Below, piece after piece: positions 6,581-14,424 of a stretch of DNA of 64,000 nucleotides (its first letter is position 1; each line of letters opens with the position of its first letter). The position numbers and the translations under genes were made by a program. Source of the stretch: Thalassotalea_F euphylliae (GTDB taxonomy: Bacteria; Pseudomonadota; Gammaproteobacteria; Enterobacterales; Alteromonadaceae). The DNA is taken from NCBI RefSeq assembly GCF_042682785.1, contig NZ_JBHUIB010000001.1, forward strand, positions 1,054,001 to 1,118,000, in the 5' to 3' direction. The notes under the pieces are model-generated. The model did no database searches. It saw only the letters and a list, made by a program, of their open reading frames with translations, and was not told the origin of the DNA.

Positions 6581-9500
6581 TTACTCTTCCGTGGCTAATG
6601 CACTTGCCTGGTTTTTCAACCAAGTAGACACTTCACTAGACAATTCATCTAATTGTGAAACGAGCGCAAACGTTGCTTCCTTAGCATTGTCTAATTCTTT
6701 ATCTGAAGCGCTATCGCTTACCTCTGCCACTGCAGCATTTAAGGCAGAGCCCACAAGGTAGTGAACGCCACCTTTTATTTTGTGGCTTATGGCAACAAGG
6801 TTTTCTAAGTCTTGCATAGCCAAGGCATCTTCGAGACTTTTTCTATTTTGTGGCCAGGCATCAACAAACATTGCCGCCACACTGGTTGACAACACTAGGT
6901 CGTGGCCATTGTCTTTGAGTAAAATTTTAGGATTAAACAAACGATATTGTGTTTTATCTGGCAAAGCGATAGCGGAAGCTTTTTTGCGGCGCATAAATTG
7001 ACGATAAGCATGATGCATTTTATCCGCTACCGTTTCTTGTGAGCTGGGTTTAGCCATATAATCATCGAAGCCTGCTGCCAGACATTTTTCTGCACTACCA
7101 GACAATGCATCGGCTGTAACAGCAATCATCCAAAGCGGAGCGGAGGTCTCGCGACTGGTTAGTATTTTGGCTAATTCAAAGCCATCGAGCTCAGGCATAT
7201 GACAATCAGAAATTATGATGTCATATGGCTGCGCATTGTGCATATCGAGTGCCTGTTGGCCATTCTCTGCGACATCAGGGTAGATATTCAGTCGTGCAAG
7301 TTGAGCCGTGAGTACTTTCACGTTGACCAAGTTGTCTTCGGCAATAAGAAATCGAACGCCATCAAAACGGTCGTCTTGCGCAGGTAAACTGGTTCGATCT
7401 TGCTGCCGTCTTTCAACCTTAGTGCTCAACTGTGTCGCTTGCTTAAACGTTAATGCAAACGAAAACTCACTCCCTTCGCCTTCCTCAGAATTAATTGTAA
7501 TTTTACTGCCCATAGCATTCACAATCTCTTGGCAAATACTTAGGCCAAGACCAGTCCCACCAAATTTGCGACTCACCGCACTGTCGGCCTGAATAAATGG
7601 CGTGAAAAGCTGTGTTTGGTTTTCTTTCGCAATACCTATACCTGTGTCTTTCACCGCAATTTTTAAGGTGTGGTATTCACTATCTTGCTTGGACTTTTTG
7701 TTCACCAAACCTATAGATAGCGTAATGCTGCCCTGATGGGTGAACTTAACCGCGTTACTTAACAGGTTATTAAAAACCTGCATTAACCTTGTTGGATCGC
7801 TGATATACGTTGAGGCAAGCTCATCATCTACAACCAGCACTAGCTTTATCGGTTTCTCATTTTCATGATGTTTAAAACCAGCCACAGCGACATGTGATAG
7901 CTCTCGGATATCCACAGGCACTGATTCAAGTACGAGCTTGCCTGCATCGATCTTAGAGAAGTCGAGAATGTCGTTAAGTAACGATAAAAGGTTTCGTGCC
8001 GAGCTTTGCAACGTATCGAGCAATTCTTCCTGATTATCACTTAATGTCGTATATGACAGCTCTTCTGCCATGCCAAGTACCCCATTCATCGGCGTCCGTA
8101 TTTCATGACTCATACGCGCTAAAAATGTGATTTTGGCTTGCGCTGATTTTTCCGCATCAGCCCTTGCGGCTTCCGCAATAGCCAAAGCATGTTCTACTTT
8201 TGCGTTAGCCGCTTTCATCGCTTGTACATGGCGGTAGTAAATCCAGCCAATTAAGCCGACAACAACTAATAAAATGGCAATAACAAACCCAGCCTGTCGA
8301 TATGCCCCTTCGACATGTTCTTGCACATCTTTCTCTTGAAAGGCGGCGCTACTCCAGCGGTCATATAGTTGCTCATATTCATCCGCAGAGATGCTACTCA
8401 ATGTACGATTTAGCAAGGTTAGTTGCGCTTGTTTACCCTTCAACATGGCGAAGCTGTAGTGGCTCGTTGGTCTGAAATCAGGCATAGGCTGAGACGTTAA
8501 ATTTGCAAGCAGCAAGCGCTTAATTTCATATGCTGTGAGCAGTGTATTACCTATGTAAACATTGGCGTCGCCATTCGCGACCGCGCGAAGTGCTTCTTCC
8601 TGAGTGTCATACAAAGTAAACGTTGCACCGGGTAATTGTTGCTTCAATAACACAGAGTTTGTTGATTCGCGCAGCAACGCAAACCTTTCTTGTTTAAGAT
8701 CATCCATATCATTGGTGAGTGTTGAGTCTATGCGGGTAACTAAGCTGAAACGCGCTTTAAGAAAAGGGATTGTTAAATCAACGTAATCAACGAGAAAGTT
8801 CTGCTCATTAGTGATAGCGAGCAGGTCCGCTTTGCCACTGCGTACACTCTCCAAATAAAATTGTTCATTTGGAATATATAGCGGCTTAAAAATAAGGCCT
8901 GTTCGCTCAGTTACGCGCTTAAATAGATCAATGACAAAGCCTCTTTCGGCTATATTGGTATAACTTTTGGTGATCAAAAAAGGCGGAAAGCCCCGTTCCG
9001 GCAAGGGATAGGTCAACTGATTATGGTCTAAAAGAAACTGTTTTTCTGATTCTGTGATATCTCGCAAGTAGTTGCCTAAAGTCAGCTCGATATTACTCGT
9101 TGTCTTGAATGGGTATTTTTCACGCCAGAGTTTCGCTTGAATTTGATTGATGTTGCGCAGCCCTTCATTAATGTCGTACATCAACTGCCGATCGACTTTG
9201 CGGGTCATTGCATGAAAAAAGATGCTTGGCGCCTCACTCTTGCTCACGTAAAAGCGATTAATCAGGTTATTTTCAACAAGATAATCTTGAAGCGCCCATG
9301 GCGTGCTCGAATATAGAGCATCAAAACGCTGATATTGAGCCATCAATGTCGCTAGGTCAGTGAAGTATTCACGTTCAATCTGATTGCTTAAAAAATCTAA
9401 GGTGGTTGGCTGACTAGAATGAATACCTATTTGAACCCCTTTGCTAGGGTCAGCGTCGACACGACGAAACAATCGTTGTTTATATTTGGCATATGGCAAA

Positions 9501-9877
9501 CTAAACAGGTACTTTTCTGTCATATCTTCGCTATAAATGCCAACCGAGACCACATCAATTTCGCCATTGACCAGTGCTTGTCGAGCCGCCTCTGATGCAA
9601 TCTCAACAAACTCAACTTTGTAACCGTAGTCTATTGCCCATATCTGCCAATACTCCTGTAAAAAGCGGACGAGATCTTTAAAGCGCTCTGTGTGACTGAT
9701 TTGACTGTCATCAATATGAGGCAGAGCAATTTTGATGGGTTGTACAGGTTTATTATTGGGTCTAGGTGGTAGCGAGCTTTGACTAAAGGCTTGAGCGCTA
9801 AAACAAGACAATACGAGGAAGATGACGCAAAGTACACGACAGCGTGTTAGCAGACTTCTCGTTATCGCTCGAACCAT
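6581..9877 (-). CDS. BvgS/EvgS-like hybrid histidine kinase with two periplasmic SBP domains
   Basis: The protein has 1098 residues. It has a signal peptide (about 1-32), two solute-binding-protein family 3 domains (about 45-265 and 285-510), and one membrane helix (about 530-548). A short linker coiled coil follows, then HisKA with SHEIRTPMNG (phospho-His near 590), HATPase_c (N, G1 and G2 boxes, GTGLGLSI), a receiver domain (SDCHMPELDG, Asp near 889) and a C-terminal Hpt domain (SHKIKGGVH, His near 1030). This is a complete phosphorelay in one chain. The second SBP domain, before the membrane helix, begins YPLPERGFPPFL. No cognate response regulator is adjacent, so its output is unknown. 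An AAGGA site precedes the ATG. Confidence 0.92.
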   Translation of the reverse strand: MVRAITRSLLTRCRVLCVIFLVLSCFSAQAFSQSSLPPRPNNKPVQPIKIALPHIDDSQISHTERFKDLVRFLQEYWQIWAIDYGYKVEFVEIASEAARQALVNGEIDVVSVGIYSEDMTEKYLFSLPYAKYKQRLFRRVDADPSKGVQIGIHSSQPTTLDFLSNQIEREYFTDLATLMAQYQRFDALYSSTPWALQDYLVENNLINRFYVSKSEAPSIFFHAMTRKVDRQLMYDINEGLRNINQIQAKLWREKYPFKTTSNIELTLGNYLRDITESEKQFLLDHNQLTYPLPERGFPPFLITKSYTNIAERGFVIDLFKRVTERTGLIFKPLYIPNEQFYLESVRSGKADLLAITNEQNFLVDYVDLTIPFLKARFSLVTRIDSTLTNDMDDLKQERFALLRESTNSVLLKQQLPGATFTLYDTQEEALRAVANGDANVYIGNTLLTAYEIKRLLLANLTSQPMPDFRPTSHYSFAMLKGKQAQLTLLNRTLSSISADEYEQLYDRWSSAAFQEKDVQEHVEGAYRQAGFVIAILLVVVGLIGWIYYRHVQAMKAANAKVEHALAIAEAARADAEKSAQAKITFLARMSHEIRTPMNGVLGMAEELSYTTLSDNQEELLDTLQSSARNLLSLLNDILDFSKIDAGKLVLESVPVDIRELSHVAVAGFKHHENEKPIKLVLVVDDELASTYISDPTRLMQVFNNLLSNAVKFTHQGSITLSIGLVNKKSKQDSEYHTLKIAVKDTGIGIAKENQTQLFTPFIQADSAVSRKFGGTGLGLSICQEIVNAMGSKITINSEEGEGSEFSFALTFKQATQLSTKVERRQQDRTSLPAQDDRFDGVRFLIAEDNLVNVKVLTAQLARLNIYPDVAENGQQALDMHNAQPYDIIISDCHMPELDGFELAKILTSRETSAPLWMIAVTADALSGSAEKCLAAGFDDYMAKPSSQETVADKMHHAYRQFMRRKKASAIALPDKTQYRLFNPKILLKDNGHDLVLSTSVAAMFVDAWPQNRKSLEDALAMQDLENLVAISHKIKGGVHYLVGSALNAAVAEVSDSASDKELDNAKEATFALVSQLDELSSEVSTWLKNQASALATEE

Positions 9878-10008
9878 AACAATTTTCCTTGTATTACAAA
9901 GATATAATCTAGATAAAACCGCTGATATTGCAACTAATTTTAGAACATCGAAATTATTTTGAGATCCGTCAGGTCAATACCAGCACAACAATCTGTAATG
10001 GGAAAACC

Positions 10009-10647
10009 ATGAAAAAGTATATTTACCTTCTTACCACTCTAGTTAGTCTGTCTTTTTCAAGCGCAATGGCAGCGAATAAGCCAATTGCTGAAACACAAGA
10101 ACAAGTAGCGCCACTGCTCAATGGCCAAACCATCCCGTCTGTGATTGCACAAACCATTGATGGCAAAGACGTTGATTTAAAAGAAACGTTAACGGGTAAA
10201 AAATCTATTTTGTTTTTCTACCGCGGCGGTTGGTGTCCATTTTGTAACACGCAAATGGGACAGCTAAAACAAATCGAACCACAACTTAAAGCAATGGGCT
10301 TTCAACTCATTGGTATTTCAACTGATGCACCAGCTGATTTGCAAAAGAGCATCAAAGACATGTCATTAGAGTACGATCTGCTGTCAGACTACAACTCTAA
10401 CGTTAGTCAGGCATTCGGTCTTGCTTTCTTCACATCACAAAAAGTGACTGATCGTTACCTAGCTGCAATGAAACTGGGCAATCCACTTCAAAAGAATGCA
10501 GCAGGAGAGCCACGCTTAGTGCTGCCTGTGCCTGCAATTTATGTAGTTGATGAAAATGCGTTAGTGCAATTTAGCTATGTTAACCCTAATTTCCGTGTAC
10601 GCTTACACGAAGACTTGTTGTTACTTGCTGCAAAACTTGTGAAATAA
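10009..10647 (+). CDS. Secreted peroxiredoxin-like (AhpC/TSA) protein
   Basis: The ATG at 10009, with GGGA upstream, gives 212 residues and exposes a signal peptide MKKYIYLLTTLVSLSFSSAMA; the frame is open further upstream to 9928. A thioredoxin-fold peroxiredoxin-like domain follows, with YRGGWCPFCNTQMGQL carrying a CxxC pair (C76, C79). The vicinal CxxC, rather than the TxxC of classical peroxiredoxins, is typical of the peroxiredoxin-like family, so thiol-disulphide or peroxide reductase activity in the periplasm is inferred. It stands alone, upstream of the META lipoprotein gene. Confidence 0.85.
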   Translation: MKKYIYLLTTLVSLSFSSAMAANKPIAETQEQVAPLLNGQTIPSVIAQTIDGKDVDLKETLTGKKSILFFYRGGWCPFCNTQMGQLKQIEPQLKAMGFQLIGISTDAPADLQKSIKDMSLEYDLLSDYNSNVSQAFGLAFFTSQKVTDRYLAAMKLGNPLQKNAAGEPRLVLPVPAIYVVDENALVQFSYVNPNFRVRLHEDLLLLAAKLVK

Positions 10648-10729
10648 GTTGAAGCGAATTCTTCATCGATTTCCGCGCAAAAAGCGTTACTATGAAGTTA
10701 TTCTATGATGGACGACGGGGCAAAATACG

Positions 10730-11194
10730 ATGAAATTAATCGCCAGTGTTGTTTTGGTGTGTACCGCGCTTGCAATAAGCGCTTGTAAAACAACACGGAC
10801 AGTGGAAGAGGTTGCACAAGAAAAAGCCATGGAAACAAAGCCAAGTTCACTTGATGTGCTAGTTTTTTTAAAATGGAAATTGCAGTCACTAAACGGCAGT
10901 AACGAAGTCAAAGGCGCAGGTGGAAAAACGCCCTACTTAACTTTCGATAAAGCGACAAAAAAAATCAATGGCTTTGCCGGGTGCAATAATTACTTTGCGT
11001 CATATACAGCGGACGAAAACAACGTGTCATTTAGCCAATTGGCAATGACACGAAAGTTTTGTCAATCTGGTATGGAGCTGGAAGCGTCGTTTGCAAAAAC
11101 AATGGCGGAAGTAAAAAGCTACAAAATTGATTACGCCAAGTTATTTTTATTGAATGAAGATGGCAATACGGTAGCTGAGTTTATTCGTGACTGA
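10730..11194 (+). CDS. META-domain lipoprotein (HslJ-like)
   Basis: The protein has 154 residues with a lipoprotein signal whose lipobox LAISAC places the acylated Cys near position 19. The mature part holds a META domain (about 48-150): FLKWKLQSLNGS, PYLTFDKATKKINGFAGCNNYFASY and LAMTRKFC, the usual GCN-Y and T-x-M/K-C landmarks of HslJ-type proteins. HslJ is an envelope protein linked to novobiocin resistance in E. coli; the precise role is unknown. Confidence 0.85.
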   Translation: MKLIASVVLVCTALAISACKTTRTVEEVAQEKAMETKPSSLDVLVFLKWKLQSLNGSNEVKGAGGKTPYLTFDKATKKINGFAGCNNYFASYTADENNVSFSQLAMTRKFCQSGMELEASFAKTMAEVKSYKIDYAKLFLLNEDGNTVAEFIRD

Positions 11195-11223
11195 TCACAA
11201 AAGCAGTGTAAACCTTTGAAGAG

Positions 11224-11248
11224 AGCCAGCATTTTGCTGGCTTTTTTA
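11224..11248 (+). terminator. Terminator after the META lipoprotein gene
   Basis: AGCCAGCA and TGCTGGCT form an 8-bp perfect stem with loop TTT, followed by a T run. It separates this gene from the hut unit. Confidence 0.88.
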
Positions 11249-11315
11249 TTGCCTTAGCTATAATTCATCTGACACATTGCCAGTAAACCAACAGGCATGA
11301 TAAATTAGCACACAA

Positions 11316-11329
11316 CTTGTATATACAAT
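11316..11329 (+). promoter_or_regulatory. HutC-type operator upstream of hutG
   Basis: CTTGTATATACAAT contains the 12-bp perfect palindrome TTGTATATACAA (11317-11328). It matches the CTTGTATATACAAG-type site of the GntR-family histidine-utilisation repressor HutC. It lies 10-23 bp before the hutG ATG, so a bound repressor would block promoter clearance. No hutC gene is in the window. Confidence 0.7.
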
Positions 11330-11339
11330 TTGGTGATTT

Positions 11340-12134
11340 ATGACAGATAGCTTTACGCTAACGTCTGGCAACGTGCCTCTTCTTATTAGTATGCCCCACA
11401 ATGGCCATGCTATCCCCGATGATATTGCTGCAACCATGACAGACGATGGCCGCTCTAGTCGTGACACCGATTGGTTCAAAGACAAACTCTATGATTTTGC
11501 TCAAGCGCTCGGAGCATACACCATATCACCTACCTACAGCCGATTTGTGATTGACCTGAATCGCGATACTGCCGGAACGAACCTTTATCCGGGCGCAAAC
11601 AGTACAGAGCTTTGTCCAACAACAGCATTTGACTTAGCCCCGCTATATCAAGATGGCAAACAGCCAAATGCTGAAGAAGTTGACAGACGAATCGCCCTTT
11701 ACTGGCAACCCTATCACCAAGCATTAGCGGCCACACTGACAGAGATGAAAGCTAAATTTGGGGTAGCAGTGTTACTTGAAGCGCATTCAATTCAGTCACA
11801 TGTTCCTCGCTTTTTTGAAGGACGTTTACCTGATTTCAACTTCGGCACAGCCGATGGTGCAAGTTGTTCACCAGCTATGTTACAAGCGGTTGAGAACCTA
11901 GACTTAATGCCTTATTCACGTACGACCAACGGCCGATTCAAAGGTGGTTTTATCACACGTGAATATGGCGACCCAGAGAACAACATTCACGCTCTACAGC
12001 TTGAACTTTCACAAATCACATACATGGATGAGCAAGCACTCACTTACAATGAAGAATTGGCAAAAAAAGTAAAGCCTAAGTTAAAGGCTATGGTTGAGGC
12101 ACTTATCTCGTTCGCACAACAGGCAAAAACATAA
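11340..12134 (+). CDS. hutG: N-formylglutamate deformylase
   Basis: The protein has 264 residues of the N-formylglutamate amidohydrolase family. ISMPHNGHAIP at the N terminus, SRFVIDLNRD, LLEAHSIQSHVPRFFEGRLPDFNFGT and GGFITREYGDPENNIHALQLELSQ are the family's metal- and substrate-binding motifs. It hydrolyses N-formyl-L-glutamate to glutamate and formate, the last step of the five-step histidine pathway. It is the first gene of the unit, directly behind the HutC-type operator, and its stop is 2 bp before the hutF ATG. hutH, hutU and hutI are not in the window. Confidence 0.93.
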   Translation: MTDSFTLTSGNVPLLISMPHNGHAIPDDIAATMTDDGRSSRDTDWFKDKLYDFAQALGAYTISPTYSRFVIDLNRDTAGTNLYPGANSTELCPTTAFDLAPLYQDGKQPNAEEVDRRIALYWQPYHQALAATLTEMKAKFGVAVLLEAHSIQSHVPRFFEGRLPDFNFGTADGASCSPAMLQAVENLDLMPYSRTTNGRFKGGFITREYGDPENNIHALQLELSQITYMDEQALTYNEELAKKVKPKLKAMVEALISFAQQAKT

Positions 12135-12136
12135 CA

Positions 12137-13501
12137 ATGAAATTATTTGCACATCACGTGTTATTACCTACAGGTTGGACACAAAACCAAATTATCACCA
12201 TTGAAAATGGCGCAATTGAAGCGATTACATCAGGCAGCATTGAACAAGCGGATACCTCAAAACAGATAGTGATACCTGGTATGGTTAACTGTCATTCTCA
12301 TGCATTCCAACGCGCTTTTGCTGGCTTCAGTGAGCAAGGTAGTGAAGGAAATGACAGTTTTTGGACCTGGCGCAAAATCATGTACCAATTTCTTTCAAAG
12401 CTAACGAATGATGACGCGCAACTGATCGCTCAGCAGCTATATATTGAAATGCTCAAACGCGGCTATACCCGTGTGGCTGAATTTCACTATTTACATCATG
12501 CAGAAAACGGTCAGCCATACCGCGAATTGTCCACCATGGCGAAAGCAATTTTTGATGCCGCTAAAAATTCAGGCATAGGTCTGACATTGCTCCCCGTGTT
12601 ATATCGCTATGCCGGTTTTGGTGAACAACAACCTAATGACGGGCAGCGCCGCTTTATTAATTCTATAGAGCAGTTTAATCAGCTAATTGACGAGTGTTTT
12701 TCATTAAGTGAACAATACGAGAACACCAACGTAGGTATCGCACCTCATTCATTACGTGCAACCAACAAATCTGATATTGAACAAGCGGTTGCACATGTGC
12801 GAAGTAAAGATGCAAACGCCCCCATTCATATCCACATTGCCGAGCAGCAACAAGAAGTGAACGATTGCTTAGCGCATTATGGAGAGCGACCAGTAGAATG
12901 GCTTTATAACAACATTGATGTTGATAAACACTGGTGCCTAATACACGCAACGCACATCACTGAAAAAGAACGCAAAACTATGGCTGACAGCGGTGCGGTA
13001 GCTGGCATTTGTCCAACCACCGAAGCAAATTTAGGTGATGGTATTTTCCCAACGACAGAATATTTTGGAGAGCAAGGAGTGCTGGCCATTGGCTCTGATA
13101 GCCATATCAGTGTAGATCCGGTAGAAGAGTTACGCTGGTTAGAGTACGCACAGCGTTTAGACAAGCAACAACGTGCGTTACTGGCAGATAATGCAACACC
13201 ATCTGTTGGTCAATATTTGTGGCAGCAATCTGCCCAAGGTGGCGCGCAAAGTACCAGTACGAATACGGGGGAAATCGCGGTTGGCAAACAAGCTGATTTA
13301 CTTGTGTTAGATGACAACACATTAGCTTGTTACGCGAATAGCCCTGCCCACTGGCTTGATAGCCTAATATTTGCGACCAATGACAATTGCGTCCAAGATG
13401 TGATGGTTAATGGCCAATGGGTGATTGAAAACGGTAAACACCCGCTTGAAGTGGACACTAAACAACGCTTCAGTAAACTGTTAGCAAGCCTGTCAGCGTA
13501 A
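12137..13501 (+). CDS. hutF: Formimidoylglutamate deiminase
   Basis: The protein has 454 residues of the amidohydrolase superfamily. Metal ligands are visible in NCHSHAFQRAFAG (HxH), IHIAEQQQEV, LIHATH and IGSDSHISVDP. HutF converts N-formimino-L-glutamate to N-formyl-L-glutamate and ammonia, the substrate for HutG. It follows hutG with a 2-bp gap and only a weak ribosome site, which suggests translational coupling. The S-x-F-W segment (DSFWTWRKIMYQF) is typical of HutF rather than of guanine deaminase. Confidence 0.93.
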   Translation: MKLFAHHVLLPTGWTQNQIITIENGAIEAITSGSIEQADTSKQIVIPGMVNCHSHAFQRAFAGFSEQGSEGNDSFWTWRKIMYQFLSKLTNDDAQLIAQQLYIEMLKRGYTRVAEFHYLHHAENGQPYRELSTMAKAIFDAAKNSGIGLTLLPVLYRYAGFGEQQPNDGQRRFINSIEQFNQLIDECFSLSEQYENTNVGIAPHSLRATNKSDIEQAVAHVRSKDANAPIHIHIAEQQQEVNDCLAHYGERPVEWLYNNIDVDKHWCLIHATHITEKERKTMADSGAVAGICPTTEANLGDGIFPTTEYFGEQGVLAIGSDSHISVDPVEELRWLEYAQRLDKQQRALLADNATPSVGQYLWQQSAQGGAQSTSTNTGEIAVGKQADLLVLDDNTLACYANSPAHWLDSLIFATNDNCVQDVMVNGQWVIENGKHPLEVDTKQRFSKLLASLSA

Positions 13502-13535
13502 CGTAGCGACCAGTGGCTGAGATCTAGGGTCTTCG

Positions 13536-14417
13536 ATGACTAAACACGCACTCATTACCGAATCTTCTCGTGCTGTTGTCACTATCGACAACGGCAAAGT
13601 GTCACTTGGTAAGTGGAAAAAAGACGTCGTCGCCTCTGAGCAGCCGCTGCAATTGATGCTCAACTGGTTTGGGCAAGCATCACAACAATGGCAATCCAAA
13701 CAGCTGGCGATTGTTATGCGCTCGCCAGGTGATGATAAAGCCTTAGTCATTGGCTTCTTGCTCACTCAACAAGTTATCGCATGTGTTGATGATATTAAGC
13801 ACATCACGTTTTCTGATGAAAATGTTGCCGACATCACACTAGTCGAGTCGTTCGAACCTGACTGGCAAGCATTAGCGCGTATTTTTGTGAGTCATTCTGG
13901 ATGCGGGGTATGCGGGCAGAGTCAACTCAAACAACTAGCGACGCAGTTTGATGCACGAACATCCAATACGCCATGGCTGAGCATGGACGAGATACTGACC
14001 CTGCCGGCTAAACTGCAGTCAGCACAAGCAGCTTTCGTGCAAACAGGTGGCATGCACGGTGCTGGTTTAGCATTTGAGGGCAACATTCAACTCATCGCCG
14101 AAGATGTCGGACGGCACAATGCCGTAGACAAAGTTATCGGCCAATTACATCAGCACAAACTAGCCGGTGAGCTGAGTGAAGAATCAGATCTTCACTTAAA
14201 CGCAGAAAAATCAGTGTTAGTGCTCAGTGGCCGAATCAGTTTTGAGCTTGTCCAAAAAGCAGTTGTCGCCAATATTGGTGCGATCATTGCCGTCGGTGCA
14301 CCATCAGATCTTGCCATCGCAACCGCTCAACAATTCAACCTACCGTTAATAGGCTTTGTGAAGCCTACTCAAGCTAACGTATATTATGGATATGAGCAGC
14401 TAATTCTTCCTAGCTAG
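13536..14417 (+). CDS. fdhD: Formate dehydrogenase accessory sulfurtransferase
   Basis: The protein has 293 residues. FdhD passes sulphur from IscS to the molybdenum-bis-MGD cofactor and is essential for formate dehydrogenase activity. The catalytic CxxC is C123-GV-C126 in HSGCGVCGQSQ. The C-terminal signatures GGMHGAGLAF, AEDVGRHNAVDKVIG and LSGRISFELVQKAV are intact. It starts 34 bp after hutF with AGGG upstream of the ATG and ends 7 bp before the oxidoreductase gene it presumably matures. Placement in a hut operon is unusual. Confidence 0.93.
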   Translation: MTKHALITESSRAVVTIDNGKVSLGKWKKDVVASEQPLQLMLNWFGQASQQWQSKQLAIVMRSPGDDKALVIGFLLTQQVIACVDDIKHITFSDENVADITLVESFEPDWQALARIFVSHSGCGVCGQSQLKQLATQFDARTSNTPWLSMDEILTLPAKLQSAQAAFVQTGGMHGAGLAFEGNIQLIAEDVGRHNAVDKVIGQLHQHKLAGELSEESDLHLNAEKSVLVLSGRISFELVQKAVVANIGAIIAVGAPSDLAIATAQQFNLPLIGFVKPTQANVYYGYEQLILPS

Positions 14418-14424
14418 GGTCATT